Assembly: GCF_026616195.1 (NCBI RefSeq)
Contig: NZ_JANHDH010000002.1
Coordinates: forward strand, 434,001-498,000
Reading direction: 5' to 3'
Origin: Haloarchaeobius amylolyticus
Lineage (GTDB): Archaea > Halobacteriota > Halobacteria > Halobacteriales > Natrialbaceae
DNA length: 64,000 nt
How positions within the stretch are numbered: the stretch's first letter is position 1; every line of letters starts with the position of its first letter. This document shows positions 7,407-17,429 of the stretch, piece after piece. Both the position numbers and the translations under genes were made by a program. The notes under the pieces are model-generated. The model worked only from the letters and a program-made list of their open reading frames with translations, did not search any database and had not been told where the DNA came from.

Positions 7407-8398
7407 TCCTGTTCGCGGGCTCGACCGAGACCGCCAGCATCGAGGGCATCAGCGCCGCGGGCGCGGACCCAGCCCTGATGCGCCACACGCCGAGCGCCGA
7501 CGCCGAGATTCTGGCCTACGGCCAGCCGGTCCGCGCGCCGGTCGTCCCCGTCAGCCCGTCGGGCTGTCCGACGCCGGCCATCCTCACCCGGGCGGCCCGC
7601 GAGGTGCTCGGGTTCACGGTGACCGTGGTCGACGCGGGGCTCGCCGAGAAGACCGGCGCGCCGACCGTCTCCGTCGGGGCCCGGCCGGGTGCCGACATCC
7701 GCGAGGCCGACCCCGTCGCGACCGCACCGGGGGCCTTCGCCGCGGCGCGCGAGTTCGGCCGCGAACTCCCCGACGAGCACGTCGTGGTCGGCGAGACGGT
7801 CCCCGGCGGGACGACGACCGCGATGGGCGTGCTCCGGGCACTGGGCGAGGACGCGACCGTCTCCTCGTCGTTCCCGGAGAACCCCCTCGAACAGAAGCGC
7901 GAGGTCGTCCGCGAGGGACTGGCCGCCTCGGGGCTCGACCCCGGCGACTGTGCCGGCGACCCGCGCGAGGCGGTCCGACGGATGGGCGACCCCGTCCTCG
8001 CCGCCGTCGCTGGGTTCACCCTCGGCGCGCTGGAGTCGGGGGCCAGCGTCACCCTGGGTGGCGGCACCCAGTTGTTGACCGCGGGGGCGCTCGTCCGTCA
8101 CGCCGGCTGCGAGGCGCCCCTCGAACTCGCCACGACCAGTTTCGTCGCCGACGACGTGGACGACCTGGCCGACGCGGCCGGCCGGCTCGACCTCGACCTG
8201 ACGGTCACCGACCCCGGCTTCGGGTCCGCCGACCACGTCGCCATGGCCCGGTACGTCGCCGGCGAGGCGAAGGAGGGCGTCGGCCTCGGTGGGGCGCTCG
8301 CGCTGGCCGACCGGGCCGGCGCCCTCGCCGCGGTCCGTGAGGCCATCCCCCGGGTGTACGACGCCGTCGTCGGCGAGGAGGGCGACCATGCACCCTGA
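7397..8398 (+). CDS. cobT: archaeal CobT-like nicotinate-nucleotide:DMB phosphoribosyltransferase family protein
   Basis: 333 aa, member of the archaeal family related to bacterial CobT. Recognisable segments: [52 protein letters not shown] and [22 protein letters not shown]. CobT-type enzymes activate the lower ligand base to its alpha-riboside phosphate, and the archaeal homologues are assigned this role by sequence and by genetic evidence in related archaea. Position between cobY and cobD in an overlapping operon fits. Overlaps cobD by 11 nt. Confidence 0.85.
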   Translation: MRLILFAGSTETASIEGISAAGADPALMRHTPSADAEILAYGQPVRAPVVPVSPSGCPTPAILTRAAREVLGFTVTVVDAGLAEKTGAPTVSVGARPGADIREADPVATAPGAFAAAREFGRELPDEHVVVGETVPGGTTTAMGVLRALGEDATVSSSFPENPLEQKREVVREGLAASGLDPGDCAGDPREAVRRMGDPVLAAVAGFTLGALESGASVTLGGGTQLLTAGALVRHAGCEAPLELATTSFVADDVDDLADAAGRLDLDLTVTDPGFGSADHVAMARYVAGEAKEGVGLGGALALADRAGALAAVREAIPRVYDAVVGEEGDHAP

Positions 8399-9401
8399 CG
8401 CGGTCCGCGAGGCCGAGCGCGTCCCCCACGGCGGGAGCACCGACCGGGCCGTGCTCGACCTGAGTGCGAACACGAACCCCGAGTCGCCGCCGGGAACCGA
8501 GGCCGCCTACGAGGCCGCGCTCGCCGAGGCCGACCGCTACCCCGACGATTCCTACCGGGAGTTCCGGGCCGCCGCGGCCGGTTTCCTCGGCTGTCGCCCC
8601 GAGCAGGTCGTGCCCACGCCGGGTGGCCTCGCGGCCATCCGGCTCGCCATCCAGACGACGGTCCGACCCGGCGAGACGGTCGCGATTCCGTCCCCGAGTT
8701 TCGGCGAGTACGCCCGCGAGGTCGACCTGCAGGGGGGCGACCCCGTGCGCGTGCCACACGACGATATCGTGGCCACGGACCCTGCCGACCACGCCATGGT
8801 CGTCGTCTGCACCCCGAACAACCCGACAGGTGAGTGCCCGGCCCGGGAGGCCCTGCTCGCGCTCGCGGACCGGTGTGCCGACGCCGGCACCACCCTGCTC
8901 GCCGACGAGGCGTTCCTCGGCTACACCGGGCAGGACTCGCTGGCCGGCCACGAGGCCGTCGTCGCGGCGCGCTCGCTCACGAAACTGTTCGGCCTCCCCG
9001 GCCTCAGAGCCGGCTACGCCGTCGCCACCGGCGAGGACCGCGAGGCACTGGAGACGGCCCGGCGAGCCTGGAACCTCGGGACGCCCGCGGCCGCGGTCGG
9101 GGCGCACTGCCTCCGCCAGACCCAGTTCGTGGAATCCACCCGCGAAACGGTCGCGAGGGAGCGCGCCCGGCTGCGGGAGGCGCTGGAACCCGACTTCGAC
9201 GTGTCCCCCTCGGACGCGCCCTTCGTCCTGGTCGACTGCGGCGACCGCGACGTGGACGCGCTGCTCGACCGGGCCCGGGAGGCCGGCGTGGTCCTCCGCG
9301 ACGCCCGGACGTTCCGGGGCCTCGACTCGCACGTGCGAATCGCCGTGAAGGACAGCGAGGCGACCGACCGGGTGCTGGCCGCCCTCGGCGTCACGGGGTG
9401 A
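8388..9401 (+). CDS. cobD: L-threonine-O-3-phosphate decarboxylase CobD (fold-type I PLP)
   Basis: 337 aa. The start ATG 8388 lies inside the end of the CobT-like gene and gives [17 protein letters not shown], followed by [13 protein letters not shown], the standard CobD/HisC-like opening. [25 protein letters not shown] and the PLP-lysine segment [15 protein letters not shown] are all present. CobD makes (R)-1-aminopropan-2-ol O-phosphate, the linker attached by CbiB. Histidinol-phosphate aminotransferase is the main look-alike; placement between cobT-like and cbiZ decides for CobD. A longer upstream reading in the same frame is rejected because it would run through the CobT-like gene. Confidence 0.88.
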   Translation: MHPDAVREAERVPHGGSTDRAVLDLSANTNPESPPGTEAAYEAALAEADRYPDDSYREFRAAAAGFLGCRPEQVVPTPGGLAAIRLAIQTTVRPGETVAIPSPSFGEYAREVDLQGGDPVRVPHDDIVATDPADHAMVVVCTPNNPTGECPAREALLALADRCADAGTTLLADEAFLGYTGQDSLAGHEAVVAARSLTKLFGLPGLRAGYAVATGEDREALETARRAWNLGTPAAAVGAHCLRQTQFVESTRETVARERARLREALEPDFDVSPSDAPFVLVDCGDRDVDALLDRAREAGVVLRDARTFRGLDSHVRIAVKDSEATDRVLAALGVTG

Positions 9402-9405
9402 GCCG

Positions 9406-10113
9406 ATGCTGTTCGAGCCGACCACCCGGGCCGACGTGTGCCGCCTCGCCCGCCCCGACACCGACTGGCTCTCGACGGGCTGGCGCGGCGGGCGCTCGCG
9501 GGCCGACGCGGCCTACTCGATCTCCGTCCCCGAGGGCTGGCACTGCGACGACCTCGCGTCGTACGTGACGACCCGCCTGTCTGACGCGGGGTTCGACCCG
9601 GCCGGGCTCCCGGACGCACCGGTCCTGCTCACCGGCGTCGACCTCCGGCACCTCCGGGGCGCGCGCTGTGGCCCGGTCGAAGCATACGTGACCGCGGGCG
9701 TCTCGAACCCGGCCGCCCTCCCGATGGACCCCGGTGGAGGGGAACTACCCACGGGCGAGCTCGTCGCCGGGACCGTCAACGTCGTCGTCGGCACGACCCG
9801 GGACCTCGCCCCCGGGGCGCTGGCGAACCTCGTGGCGATTGCCGCCGAGGCGAAGGCCGCGACCCTGCTGGACCGGGTCGGCGCCCCGGGGACGACCTCT
9901 GACGCGGTCGTGGCCGCCAGCGACCCCGACGGCGAACCGGCCGAGTTCTCGGGGAGTGCGACCCCGGTCGGGGCGGCCGCCCGGGCCTGCGTCCGCGAGG
10001 CGGTCTCGGCGTCGCTGGCCGCCCGGTACGACGAGGTCGACCCGCCCGCGGGTGTCGAAGACGCCACCTACGGCGTCTCGACCGACGTGCGCGCCGAGGT
10101 GTTCCGGCCGTGA
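9406..10113 (+). CDS. cbiZ: adenosylcobinamide amidohydrolase CbiZ
   Basis: 235 aa. Key family features: [20 protein letters not shown], then [48 protein letters not shown] and the closing [11 protein letters not shown]. CbiZ cleaves the aminopropanol tail of salvaged adenosylcobinamide to adenosylcobyric acid, which CbiB can then rebuild with the cell's own linker. This is the archaeal route for cobinamide scavenging and explains why cbiB, cobY and cobS travel with it. Begins 5 nt after cobD and overlaps cbiP by 4 nt. Confidence 0.92.
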   Translation: MLFEPTTRADVCRLARPDTDWLSTGWRGGRSRADAAYSISVPEGWHCDDLASYVTTRLSDAGFDPAGLPDAPVLLTGVDLRHLRGARCGPVEAYVTAGVSNPAALPMDPGGGELPTGELVAGTVNVVVGTTRDLAPGALANLVAIAAEAKAATLLDRVGAPGTTSDAVVAASDPDGEPAEFSGSATPVGAAARACVREAVSASLAARYDEVDPPAGVEDATYGVSTDVRAEVFRP

Positions 10114-11657
10114 CGCGACCCCCGCCCGACGCGCAGACCGTCCTCGTCGCCGGGACCGCCAGCCACGTCGGGAAGTCGACCGTGGTCGCCGGCCTCTGCC
10201 GGTGGCTCGCGGACCGGGGTGTCGCGGTCGCGCCCTTCAAGGCACAGAACATGAGCAACAACGCCCACGTCGCGCCCACCCCCGACGGCGAGTGGGGCGA
10301 AATCGGCGTCTCCCAGTACGTCCAGGCGCGGGCGGCGCGGAGACAGCCGACGACCGACGTGAACCCGGTGCTGCTCAAACCGCGGGGCGAGGGCGAGTCC
10401 CAGCTCGTCATCGACGGGCAGGCGGTCGGCCACTTCGAAGCCGGGTCGTACTACGACGAGCACTGGGAGCGAGCCCGGGACGCAGCCGAGGCCGCACACC
10501 GGCGACTGGCCGACGAGTACGACGTGGTCGTCGCCGAGGGTGCGGGCAGCATCGCCGAGATAAACCTCCACGACCGCGACCTCGCCAACATCGAGACGGC
10601 CCGGTTCGCCGACGCCGACGTCGTGCTCGTCGCCGACATCGAGCGCGGCGGCGTCTTCGCCTCGCTGGTCGGGACGCTCGAACTGCTGCCCGAAGACGTC
10701 CGCGAGCGCGTCGTCGGCGTGGTCGTCAACAAGTTCCGCGGGGACGTGGACATCCTCCGGCCGGGTCTCGACGCCTTCGAGGAGCGGACCGGCGTCCCGG
10801 TCCTCGGCGTGCTCCCGTACGACGACCCGGGCCTCCCCGCGGAGGACAGCGTCTCGCTCCCGCCCGTCGGCGAGCGTCGGGTCGAGGGCGCGGACGACCA
10901 CCCCGACCCGGTCCGCATCGGGGTCCCCCGGCTCCCGCGGCTCTCGAACGCGACCGACGTGGGGCCCCTCGCCCGCGAACACGGCGTCCGGGTGGTGTAC
11001 CTCCCACTCGACGGGTCGCTCGCGGACGTGGACGCCGTGGTCGTCCCGGGCACGAAGAACACGGTCGACGACCTGCTCGCCCTCCGGGAGGCCGGTTTCG
11101 ACGAGTCGCTCCGGGCCTTCGAGGGCCCAATCGTCGGCCTCTGCGGCGGTTACCAGCTGCTCGGCGAGCGCATCGAGAACGCGCAGGTCGAGGGGACCGG
11201 CGACGAGACCACGGTCCCCGGCGTCGGCCTGCTGCCCGTCGTGACCCGGTTCGACCACGAGAAACGGGTCCGCCCCGCCACCTACCATCTCGACGGCGTC
11301 GGCCCGCTGGCGGGCGCTTCGGGCCGGGTCTCGGGCTACGAGATCCACGCCGGCGAGACGGTCGCGGCGGGCGACGTGGCCACGCCCTTCACGCTCGACG
11401 GGACGGCCAGCGCGGCGCTCGGGGCGGCCGCGGGTCGCGTCTGTGGGACCTACCTCCACGGGCTGTTCGAGAACCGGCTCGCCCGCGCAGCGTTCCTCGA
11501 TGGCCTCGGCGCGCCGACCCGCTCGCCCGCCGACGACCAGTCCCCGGACCCGGCCGACCGTGCCGCGACCCTCGTCGCCGAGGCGGTCGACCTCGGCCCC
11601 CTTATTCCGATAGCTGATTCCAGTGGTAACAGGTCACCTGACGGCCGAAAATTATAG
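10110..11657 (+). CDS. cbiP: cobyric acid synthase CbiP/CobQ
   Basis: 515 aa, GTG start overlapping the cbiZ stop (GTGA). N-terminal dethiobiotin-synthetase-like ATPase domain with P-loop [17 protein letters not shown] and [13 protein letters not shown]-terminal class I glutamine amidotransferase-like domain with nucleophile motif [11 protein letters not shown] near residue 350 and a His of the C-terminal triad near [10 protein letters not shown]. CbiP amidates four side chains of adenosylcobyrinic diamide. It is the last gene of the operon; a short perfect hairpin (GGGCAC-CT-GTGCCC, 11689-11702) and a pyrimidine-rich tract near 11730-11745 follow and may mark transcript end. Confidence 0.94.
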   Translation: MTRPPPDAQTVLVAGTASHVGKSTVVAGLCRWLADRGVAVAPFKAQNMSNNAHVAPTPDGEWGEIGVSQYVQARAARRQPTTDVNPVLLKPRGEGESQLVIDGQAVGHFEAGSYYDEHWERARDAAEAAHRRLADEYDVVVAEGAGSIAEINLHDRDLANIETARFADADVVLVADIERGGVFASLVGTLELLPEDVRERVVGVVVNKFRGDVDILRPGLDAFEERTGVPVLGVLPYDDPGLPAEDSVSLPPVGERRVEGADDHPDPVRIGVPRLPRLSNATDVGPLAREHGVRVVYLPLDGSLADVDAVVVPGTKNTVDDLLALREAGFDESLRAFEGPIVGLCGGYQLLGERIENAQVEGTGDETTVPGVGLLPVVTRFDHEKRVRPATYHLDGVGPLAGASGRVSGYEIHAGETVAAGDVATPFTLDGTASAALGAAAGRVCGTYLHGLFENRLARAAFLDGLGAPTRSPADDQSPDPADRAATLVAEAVDLGPLIPIADSSGNRSPDGRKL

Positions 11658-11877
11658 GAGGCACTCAGTCCCTTCTTCGCCTGGTTACGGGCACCTGTGC
11701 CCTGACCAGTCGACGCCAGTCACACGCTGTCTCTTTCCCCCCTTTCAGTGGTGAAGATACAGAGACGATGGGTCGGGAGTCCCTGGGGTGGTTGGGCGTC
11801 GAACGCGTTGTCCGTTTCTGTACACCGATGGACCTGATTGGCTATCGATAGTTCCGGTACCGTGATGAAACAGTGGT

Positions 11878-11892
11878 TTACCGGGTGCGTAG
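11878..11892 (+). promoter_or_regulatory. TTA-N9-TAG promoter element of the first PQQ gene
   Basis: TTA (11878-11880), nine bases, then TAG (11890-11892) beginning a TATA-like TAGCTAAC; the ATG is 32 nt on. Same geometry as the island promoters described at 42745. One of the two members outside the island, both in front of TAT-exported propeller proteins. The rest of the 11658-11923 gap shows no gene. Confidence 0.4.
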
Positions 11893-11923
11893 CTAACCAG
11901 CTGTCGTGTGACGTACCTGTCGC

Positions 11924-13891
11924 ATGGCTGATTCCAGCCCTCCAACCAGCAGTCGACGAACAGTGCTGAAATCGACCGCACTCCTCGGCGCGGGCGGTCT
12001 GGCGTTCGACGGCATCTCGCGCGTCGGCCGGGCGGACGACAGCGACACGCACGCAGCACCCGCGGGCTGGCCACAGTTCGGCCGCGACCCGATGAACACG
12101 ACGGTCGGCGCGGCCGGCCCCGCGGGCTCGTTCCTCGACCGCGCGTGGCGGGTCGACGCGGAGACCGCCGACGGGTCCTCGCCCGATGGCTTCGCCAGCC
12201 AGCCGGTCGTGGTCGACGGGACGGCCTACGCCGTCACCGCGAACGGGTGGCTCGGTGCGTGGGACCTCGCCGACGGCGAGCCGGTCTGGACGACCGACCG
12301 GTACTCGCGGTCGTACGCCTCCCCCGCAGTCGTCGACGGGACGCTCTACCTCGTCACGACCAGCCGGACCGTGGCGGTCGACGCCGGGACCGGCGAGCAG
12401 CAGTGGGCCGTCGACCGCGGCGGGTTCGCCGCCCCGACGGTCGTCGGCGACACGCTGTTCGTCGCGGCCGCGCCCGGCGGGTTCGACGCGGGGTCGGACT
12501 ACATCTCGCCGAGCGAACTCGCCGCGCTCTCGACCGCTGACGGGCGCGAGCGCTGGACCGTCGAGACCGACGGCCAGCTCGACACCACGCCGGCGGTCGC
12601 CGACGGCCTCGTGGTCGTCGCGGGCGAGGGCACGGTCCACGCCGTCGACGCCGAGACCGGCGAGGCGCAGTGGACCACCGAGCACGGTTCCGAGCGAGCC
12701 TCGAGCGTCTCGCTCGTCAACGGGGACGTCTACGGCCAGACCGACGCGGGCGTGTTCGCGCTCGACGTCGAGACCGGCGAGGAGACGTGGACCCGCGACC
12801 TCGGCGGGCTCCCGAACTGGCGCGTCGGCTCCGGCGCCTCGCCCCCGCCGTGGCAGTCCGACGGTCTGTTCACCGCGGCGGCCACCCGCGACACCGTCTT
12901 CGCGACCGTCCGGGTCCAGGACGACCCCGACGTCGCGCACCTGTTCGCGCTCGACGCCGAGACCGGCGAGACGCGCTGGAGCTTCGACGGGAGCCGGTGG
13001 GACGACGTCGCGGGCGCCGAGGCCTCGGTCCAGAACGCCCCGGCGGTCGCCGAGGACACCGTCTACGTGGTCGGCGAGAGCGACAGCGTCCGCACCGGCG
13101 ACGACCCGGCCAACGCCCACCAGCCCATCACCCTCTACGCCCTCGACGCCGAGACCGGCGAGGTCACCCGCGAGTTCCACGCGGTCGGCGGGACCGCCCC
13201 GGACACCGGCAACGCCGACGTGGAGGCCCCGGTGACGGTCGTCGACGGGTACGCCCTGCTGTCGAGTCACGTCGGGAACGGGACCTCGGGCCGGTTCCTG
13301 TCCGCCTTCGACGGCGTCGACGAGCCGCCGGAGATCGGGCCCGAGGGCGTCTCCATCAGCTACACGGACGACCCTGACTCCTGCACCGCGACCGACTTCG
13401 CCGCCAGCCTCGACCAGCGCGACCTCGGGGTCGACCCGGATGTCTACCTGCGCTGGTCCGTCGACGGCGAGTACCTCGCGACGACGCGTGCGACCGTCAT
13501 GGACAGCGGTCCGTCCATCCAGTTCGATGCGGGCAGTCACACCGTCAGCGTCACCGCTTACGACCAGTGGGGCCGCACCGTCTCCGACAGCGTCGCGGTC
13601 ACCGTCTCCGCGGACTGCGGCGACGAGGAGGAGACCGACGTGGGTATCGAGGTCCGGACCACGGACCCGACCGCTGGCGAGAACGTCCGGGTGACGGCGA
13701 CCGTCGATGGCGAGGCCGACGGCCTCGACTACGACTGGTCGGCCGAGTGCACCGACGACATCTGCGGCGACGGCAGGACCGTCGGCGTCCGCTGGGACGA
13801 CGCCGGCGAGTACGGGGTTTCGGTCACCGTGACCGACGAGGCGGCCGACGAGGAGTACACGGCGAGCACGACGGTCGACGTGGACGAGTAG
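11924..13891 (+). CDS. TAT-exported PQQ-type beta-propeller protein
   Basis: 655 aa. Twin-arginine signal TSSRRTVLKSTALLGAGGLAFDGISRVGRADD at the N-terminus. Residues ~45-480 contain at least six PQQ/PQQ-enzyme-like blades, each closing with variants of ALDAETGE-x-x-W, so it folds as a propeller on the outside of the membrane. The last ~170 residues hold two Ig/PKD-like beta domains (VYLRWSVDGEYLATTRATV; PTAGENVRVTATVDGEADGLDYDW). No lipobox and no C-terminal anchor were seen. No catalytic dehydrogenase residues are evident, so a binding or scaffold role is likelier than PQQ oxidation. It has a close tandem paralogue immediately downstream. Confidence 0.85.
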   Translation: MADSSPPTSSRRTVLKSTALLGAGGLAFDGISRVGRADDSDTHAAPAGWPQFGRDPMNTTVGAAGPAGSFLDRAWRVDAETADGSSPDGFASQPVVVDGTAYAVTANGWLGAWDLADGEPVWTTDRYSRSYASPAVVDGTLYLVTTSRTVAVDAGTGEQQWAVDRGGFAAPTVVGDTLFVAAAPGGFDAGSDYISPSELAALSTADGRERWTVETDGQLDTTPAVADGLVVVAGEGTVHAVDAETGEAQWTTEHGSERASSVSLVNGDVYGQTDAGVFALDVETGEETWTRDLGGLPNWRVGSGASPPPWQSDGLFTAAATRDTVFATVRVQDDPDVAHLFALDAETGETRWSFDGSRWDDVAGAEASVQNAPAVAEDTVYVVGESDSVRTGDDPANAHQPITLYALDAETGEVTREFHAVGGTAPDTGNADVEAPVTVVDGYALLSSHVGNGTSGRFLSAFDGVDEPPEIGPEGVSISYTDDPDSCTATDFAASLDQRDLGVDPDVYLRWSVDGEYLATTRATVMDSGPSIQFDAGSHTVSVTAYDQWGRTVSDSVAVTVSADCGDEEETDVGIEVRTTDPTAGENVRVTATVDGEADGLDYDWSAECTDDICGDGRTVGVRWDDAGEYGVSVTVTDEAADEEYTASTTVDVDE

Positions 13892-13993
13892 GGGCAGCGA
13901 GGCGCCACGTTCGTTCGTGGTTCCGGTACTGTTTTGCGGTCTGTACCGACCGTAATCCGGTCAAAACGTCACTTGAGCTTCGAACGTTCCCGA

Positions 13994-14008
13994 TTACCTA
14001 GAGCATAT
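13994..14008 (+). promoter_or_regulatory. TTA-N9-TAT promoter element of the second PQQ gene
   Basis: TTA (13994-13996), nine bases, TAT (14006-14008); the ATG at 14039 is 31 nt on, which supports a leaderless transcript and choosing that ATG over the GTG at 14030. The same spacing is found upstream of several glycan-island genes. Confidence 0.45.
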
Positions 14009-14038
14009 CATTAGTGCCAGTCCGGGTGGGTGGGGCGT

Positions 14039-16003
14039 ATGGGTGACTCTGGTCCCCGGACGAGCAGTCGACGCACAGTGCTGAAATCGGCGGCACTCCT
14101 CGGCGCAGGTGGGCTCGCGTTCGACGGGGTCTCCCGCGTCGGGCAGGCCGACGATTCCGCGGCCCTGCCCGATTCCGGCTGGCCGGTGTTCGGCAGCGAC
14201 CTCGGGAACTCCGGCGTCGGCCCCGCCGGTATCTCGGCGACGTACATGGACCGCTCGTGGTTGAAGCGCGTCGACGGCGGCGGCTTCCTCGCCTCGCCCG
14301 TCGTCGCAAATGGCGTCGCGTACGCGACCCGGGGCGGCGGCTCGCTCCTGGCGATCGAGGTCGAGACCGGCGACGTGCTCTGGGAGAACGACCGCTACTC
14401 GCTGTGCTACGCCTCGCCGGCGGTCGCCGACGGGACCGTCTACCTGACCACGGTCGAGCAGACCGTCGCCCTCGACGCGGCGACCGGCGAGCCGAAGTGG
14501 AGCGCCGACATCGGCGGCCTCGGCTCCCCGACGGTCGTCGAGGACACCCTGTACGTGACCGGCGAACCCGGCGGCTGGGCGGGCGAGAACGACTACGCGG
14601 ACAACTGGGGTCCCCAGACCGTCGCCGCGCTCTCCATCGCCGACGGGAGCGAGCAGTGGACCGCCACGGCCGACGGCATGGTCGACACCTCGCCCGCGGT
14701 CGCCGACGGTAGCCTCGTCGTCGGTGGCGAGGGGCTGGTCACGGCCTTCGACGCCGAGACCGGCGAGAAGCAGTGGACCGCCGACCGGCGCGGAGAGGGT
14801 GTAGAGCCCGAGGACGGGATCACCACGACGGTCTCGGTCGTCGACGGGACGGTGTACGGCCAGACCGCGGCCGGCGTGTTCGCACTCGACGCGGCGACGG
14901 GCGAGACGGTCTGGACCCGCGAAGACACGAGAGAGCCGGGGACTGCTGGCACGACCATCTCGGCCGGCCTCGGCTGGGATGGCGCCGGGCTGGAGCGCGT
15001 CGCCGTCACCGAGGACAGCGTCTTCGCGACGGTCGAGGACGCCGAGGACGACCGCTCGGCGAGCCTGTACGCGCTCGACCGCGAGACGGGAGAGACCAAC
15101 TGGACCTTCAGCGGGAGCCGGCTCGGGGACCAGTACTCCTCGGTCAAGAACTGCCCGACGGTCGCCGACGGGCTGGTCTACGTCGTCGGCAAGAGTGGCT
15201 CCGGCGAGGACGCCATGCCGAACCCGGAGACCGTCTACGCGCTCGACGCCGCCGACGGGAGCATCGCGAAGGCCTACCACGGGCTCAACGGCGTCGGCGA
15301 CGGAAGCGAAGGCAACGCCGAGGTCGAGGCCCCGGTGACGGTGGTCGACGGGACGGTCCTCGTCGCCAGCTACATCGCCAACGGCCTCGCGAGCTTCTTC
15401 CTCAGCTGCCTGGAGGGCACCGACGACCTCGAGCTTTCGGCGCCCGACGTGAGCGTCGTCAGCCCGGACGACACGTACACCACGTGTTCGAAGATCGAGT
15501 TCCAGGCGAAGCTGGCCGAGCGGGAGCTGTCCGAGCGAGATAAGACGCTCGTGCGCTGGTTCGTCGACGGCGACTACGCCGTGACGACGTTCGCGGAGTT
15601 CGACGCCGTCGGCAGTGGCAGTATCGCGGTGGGACTTGAGCCCGGTCAACACACCGTGAAGGCCATCGCATACGACTGGTGGGACCGCCGCGACACCGAC
15701 TCGATGACCATCACCGTCTCCGCCGACTGCGAGGAGGACGAGACGGCCGGCGTCGGCATCGAGGTCGAGACCGAGGACCCGACCGTCGGCGAGACCGTCC
15801 GGTTCGAGGCGACCGTCGACGGCGACGACGCCGACCTCCAGTACGACTGGGAGTCCGCGTGTGCCGACCAGGTCGGGGCCGACGGCGAGGTCGTCCGCTT
15901 CGTGTGGAACGACCCCGGCGAGTACGCCGTCTCCCTGACCGCGACCGACACGGAGACCGACGACGAGTACACGGCGAGCACGACGGTCCAGGTCGACGAG
16001 TAA
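14039..16003 (+). CDS. TAT-exported PQQ-type beta-propeller protein (paralogue)
   Basis: 654 aa. Start ATG 14039 is preferred over an in-frame GTG at 14030 because of promoter spacing. Signal TSSRRTVLKSAALLGAGGLAFDGVSRVGQADD is nearly identical to that of the preceding gene, and the architecture is the same: repeated ALDAATGE/AFDAETGE-x-x-W blades, then two Ig/PKD-like domains ending EYTASTTVQVDE, against EYTASTTVDVDE in the neighbour. The pair clearly arose by tandem duplication followed by divergence of the blades. Each has its own promoter element. Substrate unknown. Confidence 0.85.
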   Translation: MGDSGPRTSSRRTVLKSAALLGAGGLAFDGVSRVGQADDSAALPDSGWPVFGSDLGNSGVGPAGISATYMDRSWLKRVDGGGFLASPVVANGVAYATRGGGSLLAIEVETGDVLWENDRYSLCYASPAVADGTVYLTTVEQTVALDAATGEPKWSADIGGLGSPTVVEDTLYVTGEPGGWAGENDYADNWGPQTVAALSIADGSEQWTATADGMVDTSPAVADGSLVVGGEGLVTAFDAETGEKQWTADRRGEGVEPEDGITTTVSVVDGTVYGQTAAGVFALDAATGETVWTREDTREPGTAGTTISAGLGWDGAGLERVAVTEDSVFATVEDAEDDRSASLYALDRETGETNWTFSGSRLGDQYSSVKNCPTVADGLVYVVGKSGSGEDAMPNPETVYALDAADGSIAKAYHGLNGVGDGSEGNAEVEAPVTVVDGTVLVASYIANGLASFFLSCLEGTDDLELSAPDVSVVSPDDTYTTCSKIEFQAKLAERELSERDKTLVRWFVDGDYAVTTFAEFDAVGSGSIAVGLEPGQHTVKAIAYDWWDRRDTDSMTITVSADCEEDETAGVGIEVETEDPTVGETVRFEATVDGDDADLQYDWESACADQVGADGEVVRFVWNDPGEYAVSLTATDTETDDEYTASTTVQVDE

Positions 16004-16090
16004 ACTGTCGAACCCGCTGGCCGTCAACCCGTTTATTTCTTCGATGCCGATGCGAATACTTATGTCCGTTGTCGAAGCTACATCCAGCAC

Positions 16091-16864
16091 ATGGTCGAAG
16101 CCATCGCCGTCGCCAGCGGGAAGGGTGGGACCGGCAAGACGACGGCGACCCTCGCGCTGGGGATGGCCCTCGCCGCCGACCACGACGTGACCGTCGTGGA
16201 CACCGACACCGGTCTCGCGAACCTGCTCTTTCACACTGGGCTGGAGGATGCCGACGTGACCCTGCACGACCTCCTGCTCGGCGACGCGGACGTGTCGGTC
16301 GCCGACGCGACCTACGACCGGTTCGGGATGCGGGTCGTCCCCTGTGGCACCTCGCTCGGCGACTTCCGGGAGGCCGACCCCACCCGGCTCCGGGACGTCG
16401 TCGCCGACCTCGCCGCCGACACCGACGTCCTCCTGCTCGACTCACCGGCGGCCATCGGCAGCGTCGGCGCGGTCCTCCCGGTGGTGCTCGCCGACCGGAT
16501 GGTCGTCGTCCTCCAGCCCACCATCCCGGCGCTCTCTGACGGCCTGAAGGTCCAGGAGTACGCCAGGTCGTACGGGACCGGCGGCGCGGGCGTGCTGTTC
16601 AACCGGGTCCACGACGCCGACGCGGTCGCGACGATCACCGACCAGACCGAGCGCTACTTCGACGGCCCGGTCGTCGGGACCGTCCCCGACTCGGACGCGG
16701 TCCGGGCCGCCAGAGCTGCCGGCGAACCGCTGCTCGCACACGCCCCCGACTCCGCCGCCGCCGGGGCCTTCCGTGAGGCCGCCGCCGCCATCGAGGTGCG
16801 CGACGAGGAACCCGGGGCGGTCGCCGACCGCTTCCGCAGCGCCGTCATCCCGAAGCAACCGTGA
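16091..16864 (+). CDS. MinD/ParA-family ATPase
   Basis: 257 aa. Deviant Walker A GKGGTGKTTATLALG at residues 10-24, switch I region VVDTDTGLANL, Walker B VLLLDSPAAIG near 115. MinD-type rather than plasmid ParA by the signature-lysine pattern and length. No C-terminal amphipathic membrane-targeting helix is obvious (ends FRSAVIPKQP). Haloarchaea have several MinD homologues whose known roles include positioning of polar structures rather than division-site selection. The stop overlaps the start of the next gene by 4 nt, so the next protein may be its functional partner. Confidence 0.88.
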   Translation: MVEAIAVASGKGGTGKTTATLALGMALAADHDVTVVDTDTGLANLLFHTGLEDADVTLHDLLLGDADVSVADATYDRFGMRVVPCGTSLGDFREADPTRLRDVVADLAADTDVLLLDSPAAIGSVGAVLPVVLADRMVVVLQPTIPALSDGLKVQEYARSYGTGGAGVLFNRVHDADAVATITDQTERYFDGPVVGTVPDSDAVRAARAAGEPLLAHAPDSAAAGAFREAAAAIEVRDEEPGAVADRFRSAVIPKQP

Positions 16865-17406
16865 GACTGCCGCGTGGCGACCTCGTCCGGTCGCGCGTCG
16901 TCGGGTCCCCGGCGACCGCGCTCGCGGCCGCCCTCGACGACCGGGTGACGGGCTACCTCGTCCTCGAACCGCAGGACGCCCTGCTGCTCGGCGACGACGG
17001 CAGCGGCGTGGTCACGCTCGATGCCGGCGTCCCGGTGCTGGCGTACCACGTCGGCACCGACCGCGGCGGCCCCGAGGCCATCGCGGACCTGACCGCGCCG
17101 GGCCCCTACAGCGTCGAGCTGTACGCGGTCCCGGCGGGGTCGCTCGACGTGGCACACGAGTCCGTCGACCTGCGGGTGCCGCCCCAGCTCCCGGCGGAGC
17201 GACTCGCGGCCGACCCCGCCCTCGCCGACCGGACCCGCGAGGCCGCGCCTGCCCACCGGCGCGAGGAGACGGTTCCGGACGACGAGGACCCGCTGGCGGC
17301 GTTCCTGGCCGACGAGGAGCGCATCGCCGCGATACAGGCGGAGGCCGAGCAGGAGGCCGCCCGGCGGGCCGAGGAGTGGGGACTGACGGACGCGCTCGAA
17401 GAATAG
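16861..17406 (+). CDS. hypothetical protein coupled to the MinD-like ATPase
   Basis: 181 aa, GTG start inside the stop of the ATPase gene (GTGA). No recognised family. Residues 1-120 form a probable compact alpha/beta domain (VTGYLVLEPQDALLLGDDGSGVVTLDAGVPVLAYH); the C-terminal third is a charged helical tail (ERIAAIQAEAEQEAARRAEEWGLTDALEE) that could be a coiled coil. Translational coupling suggests it works with the ATPase, for instance as regulator or cargo adaptor; nothing in the sequence proves this. Confidence 0.75.
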   Translation: MRLPRGDLVRSRVVGSPATALAAALDDRVTGYLVLEPQDALLLGDDGSGVVTLDAGVPVLAYHVGTDRGGPEAIADLTAPGPYSVELYAVPAGSLDVAHESVDLRVPPQLPAERLAADPALADRTREAAPAHRREETVPDDEDPLAAFLADEERIAAIQAEAEQEAARRAEEWGLTDALEE

Positions 17407-17429
17407 AACCGGCCGACCGACGCGGGTTC

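Noticed and set aside
8289-8387. Longer N-terminus for CobD
   Set aside because: It would run inside the CobT-like gene; the ATG at 8388 gives the family's normal beginning.
11658-11923. Cobalamin riboswitch or small gene after cbiP
   Set aside because: It lies downstream of the operon rather than ahead of it, and no riboswitch-like core or protein-like frame was seen.
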